Positions 8,348 through 17,243 of a DNA stretch of 64,000 nt are shown here, in pieces; the stretch's first letter is position 1; every line of letters begins with the position of its first letter. The stretch covers positions 1,330,470 through 1,394,469 of the forward strand of contig NZ_LMFY01000001.1 of NCBI RefSeq assembly GCF_001426995.1, written 5' to 3'. The notes beneath the pieces are model-generated. The model ran no database searches, was not told where the DNA came from, and was given only the letters and a program-made list of their open reading frames with translations. The DNA is from Microbacterium sp. Root553 (GTDB lineage: Bacteria > Actinomycetota > Actinomycetes > Actinomycetales > Microbacteriaceae). The translations under genes and the position numbers were made by a program.

Positions 8348-10045
8348 ATGCCCGCGAACTCGCATGACTCCCGGCCCTGGCTCGACTCGTATGCCGCGGG
8401 CGTGCCCGCCGAGATCGACGCGCCGACGCAGACCCTGTCGGAGATGATCTCGGCGAGTGTCGCGACCTACGGCCGTCGGCCGGCCCTGGAGTTCTTCGGG
8501 GCGGTCACCACCTATCGCGAGCTCGGAGACCGGATCCTGCGCGCGGCCGAGGGGCTGCGGCGCCTGGGCGTGAGCCGAGGCGACCGGGTCGCGCTGGTGC
8601 TGCCGAACTGCCCGCAGCACGTCATCGCGTTCTACGCCGCTCTGCGACTCGGCGCCGTGGTCGTCGAGCACAACCCGCTCTACACCGCTCGAGAGCTGCG
8701 CCACCAGTTCGAGGACCACGGCGCGAAGGTGGCGATCGTCTGGAACAGGACCGTCGACACGATCGCCGAGTTCCCGTCGGATCTGCGGGTCGAGCACATC
8801 GTCAGCGTCGATCTGACCGAGGCCATGCCCGCCTCGCAGCGCATGCTGCTGCGGCTGCCCGTCCCGAAGGCCCGGGCTGCCCGCGCGAAGCTCACGGCCG
8901 CGCCGAAGACACGACGGGCGCTGCCCTGGAAGAAGCTGGTCGATCACCGCCCGCTCTCGCGTCGCATCGAGGGCCCGACGCTCGATGACACGGCGCTCCT
9001 GCAGTACACCAGCGGCACGACCGGCATCCCCAAGGGAGCGATCCTCACGCACGCGAACCTGCGGGCGAATGCGATGCAGGGACGCGCGTGGGTGCCGGGC
9101 CTGGTCGACGGCGAGGAGACCTTCTACGGGGTGCTGCCGCTGTTCCACGCCTACGGCATGACGCTCTGCCTGACCTTTGCCATGAGCATCGGGGCGAAGC
9201 TGGTGCTCTTCCCGACGTTCGACCTCGGGCTGGTCACGAAGGCGGCGCGCACGAGTCCGCCCACGTTCCTGCCCGCCGTACCGCCGATCTACGACCAGCT
9301 CGCCCGTGCGGCGGCGCGTGGCACGATCGACCTGTCGACGGTGCGATTCGCGATCTCCGGGGCGATGAGCCTGCCGGTGGCGACGGTGCAGAAGTGGGAG
9401 GAGGCGACCGGCGGTCTCCTGGTCGAGGGCTACGGCATGACCGAGAGCTCGCCCGTCGCCCTCGGGAACCCGATCGGTCCGAGCCGGCGCCCCGGCACCG
9501 TCGGAGTGCCGTTCCCCAGCACCGAGATCCGCATCGTCGATCCCGCCGACACCGACGTCGACATGCCTGCGGGCGAGCGCGGCGAGCTGCTGCTGCGCGG
9601 TCCCCAGGTCTTCCAGGGGTATTGGCGGCGTCCCGGTGACACCGCCGATGTGTTGCTCGCCGACGGCTGGCTGCGCACCGGCGACATCGCCGAGGTCTCG
9701 GCCGACGGGTTCGTCACGATCGTCGATCGCCTCAAGGAGCTCATCATCACCGGCGGCTTCAACGTCTCGCCCACCGAGGTCGAGGACGCACTCGAGGCGC
9801 ACCCCGATGTGGTCGCCGCGGCCGTGGTCGGCCTGCCCCGCGCGAGCGGAGGCGAGGAGGTCGCCGCCGCGGTGGTGCTGCGAGACGGCGCGACACTCGA
9901 CGCCGGGGCCCTGCGTGACTTCTGCCGCACCAGGCTCACCCCCTACAAGGTGCCCAAGCGCGTGGTCGCGGTCGACGAGCTGCCGCGGTCGCTCATCGGC
10001 AAGGTGCTGCGTCGCCAGGTGCGCGATCGGATGCTCGACGACTGA
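8348..10045 (+). CDS. Long-chain-type acyl-CoA ligase (AMP-forming)
   Basis: 565 residues of the ANL adenylating superfamily. P-loop-like motif YTSGTTGIPKG at about 220-230, GYGMTESSP at about 360, the hinge region WLRTGDIAEVSADGF and DRLKELIITGGFNV, and the C-terminal catalytic lysine in LIGKVLRR. It activates a carboxylic acid to the acyl-CoA with ATP. The ATG at 8348 follows GGGGAGGA. It starts 35 bases after the DapA-family gene and may be read from the same transcript. The substrate is probably a medium or long-chain fatty acid, but an organic acid brought in by TctABC is possible. Confidence 0.88.
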   Translation: MPANSHDSRPWLDSYAAGVPAEIDAPTQTLSEMISASVATYGRRPALEFFGAVTTYRELGDRILRAAEGLRRLGVSRGDRVALVLPNCPQHVIAFYAALRLGAVVVEHNPLYTARELRHQFEDHGAKVAIVWNRTVDTIAEFPSDLRVEHIVSVDLTEAMPASQRMLLRLPVPKARAARAKLTAAPKTRRALPWKKLVDHRPLSRRIEGPTLDDTALLQYTSGTTGIPKGAILTHANLRANAMQGRAWVPGLVDGEETFYGVLPLFHAYGMTLCLTFAMSIGAKLVLFPTFDLGLVTKAARTSPPTFLPAVPPIYDQLARAAARGTIDLSTVRFAISGAMSLPVATVQKWEEATGGLLVEGYGMTESSPVALGNPIGPSRRPGTVGVPFPSTEIRIVDPADTDVDMPAGERGELLLRGPQVFQGYWRRPGDTADVLLADGWLRTGDIAEVSADGFVTIVDRLKELIITGGFNVSPTEVEDALEAHPDVVAAAVVGLPRASGGEEVAAAVVLRDGATLDAGALRDFCRTRLTPYKVPKRVVAVDELPRSLIGKVLRRQVRDRMLDD

Positions 10046-10097
10046 CGCGGACGTTCCGACGGCGGAGCCGCCCGCGGACGGATCCCCTCGCGAGGGC

Positions 10098-10126
10098 TGG
10101 TTTTCTGAAATCGATTTCGCTAGGTT
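10098..10126 (+). promoter_or_regulatory. LacI operator site 1 and promoter before the first GH183 gene
   Basis: The palindrome GAAATCGATTTC at 10107-10118 lies between a weak -35 (TGGTTT, 10098) and a -10-like TAGGTT (10121-10126). It is the same operator as at 11388, 17150 and 18279, so the gene belongs to the LacI regulon of this locus. Confidence 0.75.
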
Positions 10127-10157
10127 CGGGGCACAGCAACGCTGATCGAGGAGGATC

Positions 10158-11348
10158 ATGCACCGTGTCGCACCGACCCCCGTCCCCACCCCTCCGACCG
10201 TCCGTCGGCGCCGCCGTCGTCTCGCCGCGGCCTCCGTCGCGGTCGTCCTCGCACTCGCCGGCTGCTCCGTCGCCGGGGGAGGGGAGCAGTCGGTGAGCGT
10301 CGACCCCGATCCCGACCGGCCGTTCGTGCTGGAGGGGGTCTCGAACCTCGCCGAGATCGCGCAGCTCACCGGTCCCGACGCCATGAACGACACCGCAGCG
10401 GTCTCGGTCGCCGGCACCGATCTCGGCTCGATGGTGAACCTCGGCGACCGCACGTTCTTCCTCTTCGGCGACACGTTCGGCGAGCGTGATCCCGAGTCGA
10501 TCGGCGGCCAGGGCGGATTCTGGCGGTCGAACGTCGCGGCCTGGACCACCGACGACGACCCCTCCGACGGCATCGACTTCGAGGGCTGGGTGGAGGACGA
10601 CATCGGCCTCGCCGCCGCGCTGATCGAGGGCGATCACGACGCGAACGGCGCCGAGGGTGAGGTGACGAAGATCCCCACATACGGATTCACGATCGGCGAG
10701 ACGATGTACGTGTCGTACATGTCGGTGCGCTTCTGGGGGGAGCCCGGTGCCTGGGATGCCAACCGTGCCGCGCTCATCGTCTCGCGGGACGGTGGCGAGA
10801 GCTGGCAGCCGGTCGAGGGCGTCGAGTGGCCGGGGGACTCGAACTTCGTGCAGGTGGCGACGGCGCGGGTGAGCGAGGGCGGCACGGACTGGATCTACTT
10901 CTGGTCCATCCCGTCCGGTCGTTTCGGCAGCGTGCATCTCATGCGCGTCGAGGCGACGGAGGATGCGGTCGAGGACCAGTCCGCCTACTCGTACTTCGCC
11001 GGAACAGAGGGGGAGACGCCGCGGTGGAGCTCTGACATGGCGGACGCTGCGACCGTCGTCGAGGGCACGATCGGCGAGCTCTCGGTGATGTGGTCCACCT
11101 ATCTCGAGCGGTGGATCATGACGTACTCGGATGCCGGGAACGCGTACATCCGCGAGGGCATCACGCCCTGGGGGCCGTGGGGCGAACCGCTGGAGCTGGT
11201 GTCCGGCAGCGACTACGAGGGGCTGTACTCGCCCTACCTGAATCCGCGGTACGTCACCGAGGACGGGCGTCGGATCCACTTCACCCTCTCCCTGTGGGGG
11301 CCGTACAACGTCTTCTGGTTCTCCGCGGATCTGGACCGCGTCGACTGA
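10158..11348 (+). CDS. DUF4185 (GH183-type) secreted lipoprotein, candidate endo-D-arabinanase
   Basis: 396 residues. Arg-rich start, hydrophobic core and lipobox LALAGC give a surface-anchored lipoprotein. The body is a five-bladed-propeller-type DUF4185 protein with the characteristic LFGDTFGE (Asp105 is the candidate catalytic acid), a second ALIVSRDGG blade and WGPYNVFWFSADL at the end. DUF4185 proteins founded GH183, endo-acting on D-arabinan of mycobacterial arabinogalactan and lipoarabinomannan. GAGGAGG precedes the ATG. Family assignment comes from motifs; specificity is inferred from the locus (GH172, GH116, isomerase, importer). Confidence 0.82.
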   Translation: MHRVAPTPVPTPPTVRRRRRRLAAASVAVVLALAGCSVAGGGEQSVSVDPDPDRPFVLEGVSNLAEIAQLTGPDAMNDTAAVSVAGTDLGSMVNLGDRTFFLFGDTFGERDPESIGGQGGFWRSNVAAWTTDDDPSDGIDFEGWVEDDIGLAAALIEGDHDANGAEGEVTKIPTYGFTIGETMYVSYMSVRFWGEPGAWDANRAALIVSRDGGESWQPVEGVEWPGDSNFVQVATARVSEGGTDWIYFWSIPSGRFGSVHLMRVEATEDAVEDQSAYSYFAGTEGETPRWSSDMADAATVVEGTIGELSVMWSTYLERWIMTYSDAGNAYIREGITPWGPWGEPLELVSGSDYEGLYSPYLNPRYVTEDGRRIHFTLSLWGPYNVFWFSADLDRVD

Positions 11349-11379
11349 GAACGGTCGGCGAGATCGCTCGCGAATTCGC

Positions 11380-11408
11380 TTGCGCATGAAATCGATTTCG
11401 CTTACTGT
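11380..11408 (+). promoter_or_regulatory. LacI operator site 2 and promoter of the ABC-GH183 operon
   Basis: TTGCGC (11380-11385), 17 bases, then TACTGT (11403-11408) form a good sigma-70-type promoter. The palindrome GAAATCGATTTC (11388-11399) fills the spacer, so the repressor and polymerase should exclude each other. Confidence 0.8.
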
Positions 11409-11514
11409 GGCGCATACCCGATCACCGATGATCGTCAGGTTCGGCCGGAGCCCGCCGGTGACAGCCGGACACACAGCAGCGACTCGATGAGGAGTCCGTT
11501 CCTGAGGAGGAACC

Positions 11515-12882
11515 ATGAGAATCACCCCACGCACGCGCAGGGCGGCGGTCGCCGCAGTCGGTGCTCTCACCGTCGGAGCGATGCTCGCCGGCTGCGGGTC
11601 CGGAACCCCGGGCGAGTCCGCCGGCGGCGACGGCGCAGAGGCCGGCGTCACCACGATCCAGTTCTGGCACCGCAACTTCACGCCGGTCGAGAACGAGTGG
11701 TACGAGGGCATCATCAAGAAGTTCAACGACTCCCAGGACGAGATCAAGGTCGTCGGCACCCAGGTGCCCGGTGACGCGTGGGATCAGAAGATGAAGGCCG
11801 CGCAGGCGGCGGGCAAGGCCCCCGACATCTACACCCACCCCGGCAGCATCCAGGATGCCGTGAACGCCGGACAGCTGCACGAGCTCGACGGCATCGTCCC
11901 CGATGACGCCCTGGCGGAGATCTCGGATGCCGCCAAGCCGGTGTCCGAGATCGACGGCACGTACTACGCCTACCCCCTCCTGCTCGAGCCGCAGGCCGTG
12001 CTGTTCTGGAACACGGACATGCTCGACGCCGCCGGCGTCGACGCCGACCAGGGCCCGACCACCTGGGACGAGCTGCTGGACGCCTGCGCCAAGATCCAGC
12101 CCACCCTCGGTGACGGCCAGTACTGCATCTCACCGGCACAGGACGCCGCGACCTTCGCCTGGTCGACCGTGGGCCAGCAGTACAACTTCGCGGGGCACAC
12201 CGCGCTCAACGACGACTGGACCGGGCCGAACATCGACGACGACGGCTACCGCGACATGATGGCGCAGTACAAGACGCTGTGGGACAAGGGCTACATGCCC
12301 AAGCAGCCGCTCGCCGACTACGGCGGAGGCAAGGACTTCGGCGAGCAGAAGGTCGCCTTCAAGGTGTCGGGATCGTGGATGCTGTCGGAGATCGGCTCGG
12401 ACTACCCCGATGTCCTCGACAAGACGGGCATCGGCGCGATGGTGAGCTCCAGCGACGCCGACGGCCGCACGTCGACGACACTCGGCAACTTCAAGTGGGT
12501 CATCGACGCGAAGACCAAGAACGCCGAGGCCGCGGGCACGTTCCTCTCCTGGGCCATCGCCGGTGATCCCGAGAACCTCGTGCCGTTCTTCGTCGACACG
12601 CAGTTCACCAAGGCGCCGGTGCGCCAGTCCGTGCAGGATGCCGTCGCCGCCGACCCCGCGGCGGCCGACGCCCCCTGGTCGTCGATCATCACCGAGGACA
12701 TCGCCCCGAACGCGATCCCCGAGCCCACCTACCCGTGGGACGTGTCGCTCGCGGTCGGCACCGCGTTCGAGTCGGTCATGAAGGGGTCCGCGTCGCCGGA
12801 TGCCGCGATCGACACCGCGGACAAGGCGATCCAGACGGTCATCGACCGCGAGGGTCTCGCCGACAAGGCACCCAGCCAGTAG
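11515..12882 (+). CDS. CUT1-type ABC sugar-binding lipoprotein (predicted D-arabinan oligosaccharides)
   Basis: 455 residues. Lipobox MLAGC, then a type-2 periplasmic-binding fold of the oligosaccharide (family 1) class: TIQFWHRNFTP at the start, AGKAPDIYTHPGS, and TTLGNFKWVIDAK towards the end. GAGGAGG precedes the ATG. First gene of an operon with two permeases and a second GH183 gene, under operator site 2. Its ligand is inferred to be arabino-oligosaccharides released by the GH183 enzymes. A 15-bp hairpin directly follows. Confidence 0.88.
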   Translation: MRITPRTRRAAVAAVGALTVGAMLAGCGSGTPGESAGGDGAEAGVTTIQFWHRNFTPVENEWYEGIIKKFNDSQDEIKVVGTQVPGDAWDQKMKAAQAAGKAPDIYTHPGSIQDAVNAGQLHELDGIVPDDALAEISDAAKPVSEIDGTYYAYPLLLEPQAVLFWNTDMLDAAGVDADQGPTTWDELLDACAKIQPTLGDGQYCISPAQDAATFAWSTVGQQYNFAGHTALNDDWTGPNIDDDGYRDMMAQYKTLWDKGYMPKQPLADYGGGKDFGEQKVAFKVSGSWMLSEIGSDYPDVLDKTGIGAMVSSSDADGRTSTTLGNFKWVIDAKTKNAEAAGTFLSWAIAGDPENLVPFFVDTQFTKAPVRQSVQDAVAADPAAADAPWSSIITEDIAPNAIPEPTYPWDVSLAVGTAFESVMKGSASPDAAIDTADKAIQTVIDREGLADKAPSQ

Positions 12883-12891
12883 CCCGTGCCG

Positions 12892-12925
12892 TTCCGGGGG
12901 TCGGCGTGCGCGCCGACCCCCGGAA
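12892..12925 (+). other. Strong intercistronic hairpin after the binding-protein gene
   Basis: Perfect 15-bp inverted repeat TTCCGGGGGTCGGCG around a TGCG loop, nine bases after the stop codon and without a T-tract. It probably protects the binding-protein mRNA and lets only part of transcription through to the permease genes. Confidence 0.7.
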
Positions 12926-12969
12926 TCACGCAGTGGACGAAGACAGCGAGAGAACGGGTGGAGTGAACG

Positions 12970-13896
12970 ATGGTCAGTGCAGTCTCGACGGAGCGGCGGG
13001 CGGTGAGACACCGCGCGGATGCCCGGAAATACCGTGACACGAAGGTCGCGTACCTCTTCCTCCTGCCGGTGGTCGCCCTTCTCGGCATCTTCGTGGTCTG
13101 GCCGGCGATCTACGCCGGATTCCTCTCCTTCCAGAACTGGAGCTTCTACAAGGACCCGGAGTTCGTCGGGTTCCGCAACTTCACCGCCGTTCTGAGCGAT
13201 CCGCTGTTCTGGGCGTCGGTCGGCCGTGGATTCGCGTTCGTCGCGATGACCGTGCCGCCCATGCTGCTGCTGGCGTTCTTCTTCGCCAGCCTCGTCGTGA
13301 GCGTGTCGCGCCGCTTCGCCGGCATCCTCAAGGTCAGCATCTACATCCCGACGATCATCTCCTCGGTCATCACCTCGATCGTCTTCGTGCTGATGTACGA
13401 CTACTCGGGCGGACTCCTCAACTGGTTCCTCGGGATCTTCGGCATCGACCCCATCGCGTGGATCGGCGACCCGGCCTGGGCGCTGCTCGCGATCGCGATC
13501 CCCGCGATCTGGCTGGGCATGGGGCTGACCTCGCTCATCATGGTCGCCGCGATGGTCGACATCCCCACCGAGTACTACGAGGCGGCGGCGATGGAGGGGG
13601 CGAACTGGTGGCAGAAGACGGCGTACATCACGCTGCCGCAGATGAAGAACATCATCCTGTACCTGCTGATCACCGGGTTCGTCGCCGCGATCCAGCAGTT
13701 CGAGCTGCCGCTCGTGATGACCGGCGGCGGTCCGCTGGACTCGACGACACTGCCGAACCTGTTCATCTTCAACCACTTCCGCAACGACATCAACGTCGGC
13801 TACTCGATCGCCGCCGCGCTGGTCATGTTCGTCGTGCTCGGCACGGTGTCGGCGATCGTCTTCAAGTTCGTCAACTCCGAGAGGCTGGTGGACTGA
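12970..13896 (+). CDS. ABC sugar importer permease (MalF-type)
   Basis: 308 residues with six membrane spans. The cytoplasmic EAA loop reads YYEAAAMEGANWWQKTAYITLP, the ATPase contact of carbohydrate importers. The start VSAVSTERRAVRHRADARK is a charged cytoplasmic tail. ATG at 12970; its stop overlaps the next start by one base (TGATG). Pairs with the downstream permease. No ATPase gene is present in the locus, so a shared MsmK/UgpC-type ATPase elsewhere is presumably used. Confidence 0.9.
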   Translation: MVSAVSTERRAVRHRADARKYRDTKVAYLFLLPVVALLGIFVVWPAIYAGFLSFQNWSFYKDPEFVGFRNFTAVLSDPLFWASVGRGFAFVAMTVPPMLLLAFFFASLVVSVSRRFAGILKVSIYIPTIISSVITSIVFVLMYDYSGGLLNWFLGIFGIDPIAWIGDPAWALLAIAIPAIWLGMGLTSLIMVAAMVDIPTEYYEAAAMEGANWWQKTAYITLPQMKNIILYLLITGFVAAIQQFELPLVMTGGGPLDSTTLPNLFIFNHFRNDINVGYSIAAALVMFVVLGTVSAIVFKFVNSERLVD

Positions 13897-14801
13897 TGGT
13901 CACCATCGCGCCGCAGGACACCACGCGCGCCATCGTGCTCGCCGGCACCGAGCCGTCGCGTCGATCGCACCTGCCGAAGACCCCGGGCTCGTGGATCACC
14001 GTCATCGCCAAGCTCCTCGCCGGGGGCGTGTTCCTCGTGGCGGCGCTGTTCCCGCTCGCCTGGATGGTCATCGCCGGGTTCAAGTCGAAGACGGAGGTCA
14101 TCCAGACCCCGTTCCAGTTCTTCCCCGAGGTGTGGCGCTGGGAGAACTACGCCCAGATCCTCGCCGACCCCACCTTCACCCGCACGATGCTGTGGACCTT
14201 CGGCGGAGCGGTGCTCTTCACCTTCCTGAGCCTGACGATCAACTCGCTCGCGGCCTACGCGTTCGCCCGGCTCGACTTCCGGTTCCAGCGGACGATCTGG
14301 GTCATCGTGATCACGACGATGTTCATCCCCGGCATGACGATCCTGCTGACGAGCTTCATCGTCGTCACCCGGCTGTCGATGCTCGACACGCTGGCCGTGC
14401 TCGTGCTGCCCGGGGCGGCGAGCGCCGGCACGGTGTTCTTCATCCGGCAGTTCTACCTGAACATCCCGGCCAGCCTCGAGGAGGCGGCGATGCTCGACGG
14501 ATGCGGTCGCTTCGCCATCTTCGTGCGCATCTTCCTGCCGCTGTCGAAGCCGCCGTTCGTGGTCATGGGCATCACCTCTTTCCTCGCGTACTGGAACTCC
14601 TACGTCTGGCCGATCCTGACGATCACGACCCCCGAGCGCTTCGTGGTGCAGCAGTTCCTCGCGACGTTCCGCTCGGAGCGCACCAGCGAGCTCGGGCTGC
14701 TCATGGCGGGCTCGGTGCTGGCCGCCGCGCCCGTGATGATCCTGTTCCTCGTCTTCCAGCGCCAGATCATCGGCAACATCAAGATGGCCGGGCTCAAGTA
14801 G
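13896..14801 (+). CDS. ABC sugar importer permease (MalG-type)
   Basis: 301 residues, six spans, EAA loop in IPASLEEAAMLDGCGRFAIF and the usual C-terminal IIGNIKMAGLK of MalG-like subunits. Coupled to the preceding permease by TGATG. Forms the second half of the channel for the predicted arabino-oligosaccharide importer. Confidence 0.9.
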   Translation: MVTIAPQDTTRAIVLAGTEPSRRSHLPKTPGSWITVIAKLLAGGVFLVAALFPLAWMVIAGFKSKTEVIQTPFQFFPEVWRWENYAQILADPTFTRTMLWTFGGAVLFTFLSLTINSLAAYAFARLDFRFQRTIWVIVITTMFIPGMTILLTSFIVVTRLSMLDTLAVLVLPGAASAGTVFFIRQFYLNIPASLEEAAMLDGCGRFAIFVRIFLPLSKPPFVVMGITSFLAYWNSYVWPILTITTPERFVVQQFLATFRSERTSELGLLMAGSVLAAAPVMILFLVFQRQIIGNIKMAGLK

Positions 14802-14844
14802 GCCGGCCGACAGAGAGCGACACCCACACGGAAAGAGGTCGACG

Positions 14845-15957
14845 ATGACCGAACAGCACACACCTCCGCTCATCTCCCGCCGCGGCATCCTGCAGGGCGC
14901 GCTCGCGCTCGGCGCCGGGATGCTGGTCGCACCCGCCGTCGGCATCGGCGCCGCCGCCCCGGCATCCGCCGCAGGCCCGCTCACGGTGTCACGGATCACC
15001 GTGCTCGCCGGCACGCAGAGTCCCGTGCAGTACGGAATAGGGGCGACCGACCTCGGCATCCCCGCCCGCACTCCCGATGGGCGGATGCTGTTCATGTTCG
15101 GCGACACCTGGGCGGACGCGGTGGGAGGTGCGAACTGGCGCTCGCCGGTCGCGCTGTACTCGTCGTCGACGAACCTCGAGGCCGGGGTGACGTTCGACGG
15201 CGCCGCCGGGGCGGGCGCGAACACCCAGGGCACCGCTCCCCAGCTCTGGTACTACCCGCACGATGCGTACTTCACCACGGTGATCCCCTCGGACGTGATC
15301 ACGATCGGATCGCGCATGTACCTGCACGCGATCGTGAACGGGCCGCAGTTCGGGGCCGTCCGCTGGACGGAACTGTGGAAGTCGGACGACAACGGTGCCA
15401 CCTGGCAGCACACCGGGCTGCAGTTCCCGGCGGACATGGCCGGTGGGAAGTTCCAGTGCATCACCTGGGGTCTGGGCAGCGACGGCTACGTGTACATCTA
15501 CGGCACCGGGTTCCAGCGCGACAAGGGCATCGTGCTCTACCGGGTGCCGTCGAACAGCATGACGACTCTCTCGGCGTACCAGCCCTGGGGTTTCGCGAAC
15601 GGCTCGTGGGGATGGGGCAAGCCGGTCACGGAGGTGCTCTCCGGCGGGTTCGGCGAGATGTGCCTGCGACCGCTCGGCGGCAAGTGGATCCTCACATGGT
15701 TCAACGCCCCGGCGTACCGGATCGACGCGATGGTGCTGAACACCCCGACCGACAATCTGTACATCGCGACCAAGACGACGCTGCTGTACGGCAGCGAGTG
15801 GGGGCAGGAGGATGCCTCGCACGTGGCGCAGCTGTACGGCGGGTACATCATCCCCGGGTCGACGCTGTCGGACCTGCACCTCAGTGTCAGTCAGTGGAAG
15901 ACCGCCGACAACAGCGTGTACCACTCCGAGCAGTTCCGAGTGCAGGGGCTCGTGTAG
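14845..15957 (+). CDS. DUF4185 (GH183-type) Tat-secreted protein, second candidate endo-D-arabinanase
   Basis: 370 residues. The start carries a Tat signal (SRRGILQGALALGAGM, cleavage near PASAAG), so the folded enzyme is released rather than lipid-anchored. MFMFGDTWAD (Asp87) matches the DUF4185 FGDT motif of the gene at 10158; further blades read LWKSDDNGATW and DGYVYIYGTGF. It is the last gene of the ABC operon (GAAAGAGG before the ATG), tying extracellular cleavage to uptake. Two GH183 paralogues with different export routes suggest division of labour: one at the surface, one diffusing. Confidence 0.82.
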   Translation: MTEQHTPPLISRRGILQGALALGAGMLVAPAVGIGAAAPASAAGPLTVSRITVLAGTQSPVQYGIGATDLGIPARTPDGRMLFMFGDTWADAVGGANWRSPVALYSSSTNLEAGVTFDGAAGAGANTQGTAPQLWYYPHDAYFTTVIPSDVITIGSRMYLHAIVNGPQFGAVRWTELWKSDDNGATWQHTGLQFPADMAGGKFQCITWGLGSDGYVYIYGTGFQRDKGIVLYRVPSNSMTTLSAYQPWGFANGSWGWGKPVTEVLSGGFGEMCLRPLGGKWILTWFNAPAYRIDAMVLNTPTDNLYIATKTTLLYGSEWGQEDASHVAQLYGGYIIPGSTLSDLHLSVSQWKTADNSVYHSEQFRVQGLV

Positions 15958-16005
15958 ACACTGCGCCGGTACGGTGTCGGGTGCCGCGCCGTGATCCCGG
16001 CCGCC

Positions 16006-17139
16006 TCAGTCCTGCGGGGCGCGTGGCGGGGTGGCGCCGATGTCGGGCACCGGAGCCGTTCCTAGGTGCACCTCCAGGTCGTCGGCCGACGGCGTCTTCG
16101 GGCGCCGCGCGGTCGGCCGGTCGAGGTAGAACAGCGCCGTCGAGGCGATGTCGTCGCGCAGGGGCAGATAGCGCCATCCGCTGCGCCATCCGAGCGCCTG
16201 GATGTCGACCTTGGGGATGCCGGTCGCGAAGTGGATCGGGTCGAGCAGGTGCCAGCGGTACATGCCGAACCGCTGCTGGCTCACGTACAGCCCGTCGGGC
16301 CTGATGACCTGCGGCATGCCGAGGTACGGGGTGGAGAACTCGGTGTAGCCCGTGCCGGGGATGTCGAAGTTCCACGCGCCGCCGAAGTAGTCCTCGGTGC
16401 CGGTTCCGGCGATCGTCGGATAGTCGGTGTCGTCGTCGAGGTAGAACTTGATCTCGCCCTCGCCCCACCATCCGTTGGAGTTCACGCCCCAGGCGATGTA
16501 TGTGCCGACGTACTGGCCCTGCCCCTCGATGCCCTCGAGGATCACGTGCGGGGTGCGGTCCTCGAGCGGGTTGGAACGCCGCCACTGCGCGTGGAAGTAC
16601 GCGTCGGTCGAGTGGTCGCCGCCGATCTCGTACGTGACCTGGAAGTAGATGCGCACGTCGACCGTCGAGGTGTTCTCGATCGTGAGGCGCGCCCCGTCGC
16701 GGAAGGGCATCGGCCAGTACGAGTTGAAGCCGCCGTGCGGGTTCGCGGCGATCGTCTGCGAGTTCACCTGGGCGAACACGCCCCAGCCGTTGCAGAAGAA
16801 GTCGCCGTACGGCACCTCGACCGCCGGCTCCTCGGCGCCGTCCCAATAGGCGCGCAGCAGCAGGGTGCGCCAGTTGTCGGTGTGGGTCGTGATCCAGATG
16901 TGGGTGATCTTGCCCGCGCCCTCGATGTTCGCGAGGTCGAAGGTCGCGCCCGCCTTGACGTCGACGCTGGGGGAGATCTTCCAGCCGGGCCCGAGGTCGC
17001 GGGCGCAGGATGCGCCCGTGCCCTCGGTGGCCCGGCCTCCGCCCCCAGCGGATCCGTCGAAGTTCTCAGGGGAGATGGAGCGGGTCTGGACCTGTCGCAG
17101 CGTTGCGAGGGTCGCGAGATCCGAGGCAGCAGAAGTCAT
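16006..17139 (-). CDS. DUF2961 (GH172-type), candidate exo-alpha-D-arabinofuranosidase
   Basis: 377 residues, no signal peptide, so cytoplasmic. DUF2961 features: the N-terminal RSISPENFDG and GWKISPSVDV, GKITHIWIT, and the core GTGTEDYFGGAWNF, where Glu249 is a candidate catalytic carboxylate. GH172 contains difructose-anhydride enzymes and exo-alpha-D-arabinofuranosidases; the context favours the latter, acting on imported oligosaccharides. I start it at the ATG at 17139. The upstream in-frame GTG at 17163 lies inside the LacI operator and is unlikely. There is no ribosome site before the ATG, so the mRNA is probably leaderless. Divergent from the LacI gene. Confidence 0.82.
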   Translation of the reverse strand: MTSAASDLATLATLRQVQTRSISPENFDGSAGGGGRATEGTGASCARDLGPGWKISPSVDVKAGATFDLANIEGAGKITHIWITTHTDNWRTLLLRAYWDGAEEPAVEVPYGDFFCNGWGVFAQVNSQTIAANPHGGFNSYWPMPFRDGARLTIENTSTVDVRIYFQVTYEIGGDHSTDAYFHAQWRRSNPLEDRTPHVILEGIEGQGQYVGTYIAWGVNSNGWWGEGEIKFYLDDDTDYPTIAGTGTEDYFGGAWNFDIPGTGYTEFSTPYLGMPQVIRPDGLYVSQQRFGMYRWHLLDPIHFATGIPKVDIQALGWRSGWRYLPLRDDIASTALFYLDRPTARRPKTPSADDLEVHLGTAPVPDIGATPPRAPQD

Positions 17140-17146
17140 GGGCGCC

Positions 17147-17175
17147 AATGTAATCGATTTCACCCGAGAACTCCA
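17147..17175 (-). promoter_or_regulatory. LacI operator site 3 and leaderless promoter of the GH172 gene
   Basis: TGAAATCGATTACA on the minus strand (17162-17149) matches the other three operators with two changes in the distal half-site. A -10-like TACATT (17152-17147) overlaps it, with a weak -35 TGGAGT (17175-17170) 17 bases upstream. Transcription would begin at or next to the ATG at 17139. It also lies 82 bases upstream of the divergent LacI gene and could serve autoregulation. Confidence 0.65.
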
Positions 17176-17243
17176 GAGATCGGAGGCGTGCGCGATACTG
17201 TTGCTTCACATCCGGTGCAGCCGGACGAAGCAGTGAGGTTCGA

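Noticed and set aside
8075..10603. Minus-strand open frame of about 840 codons
   Set aside because: Shadow of the acyl-CoA ligase and the first GH183 gene; no domain and no ribosome site.
10046..11514. Neuraminidase/sialidase for the first DUF4185 gene, because of ASP-box-like SRDGGESW
   Set aside because: Single ASP-box-like motif and no sialidase Arg triad; the FGDT motif and locus context fit DUF4185/GH183 better.
17139..17163. GTG at 17163 as the GH172 start
   Set aside because: It would put the start codon inside the LacI operator and upstream of the predicted -10 box; the ATG at 17139 fits the family N-terminus.
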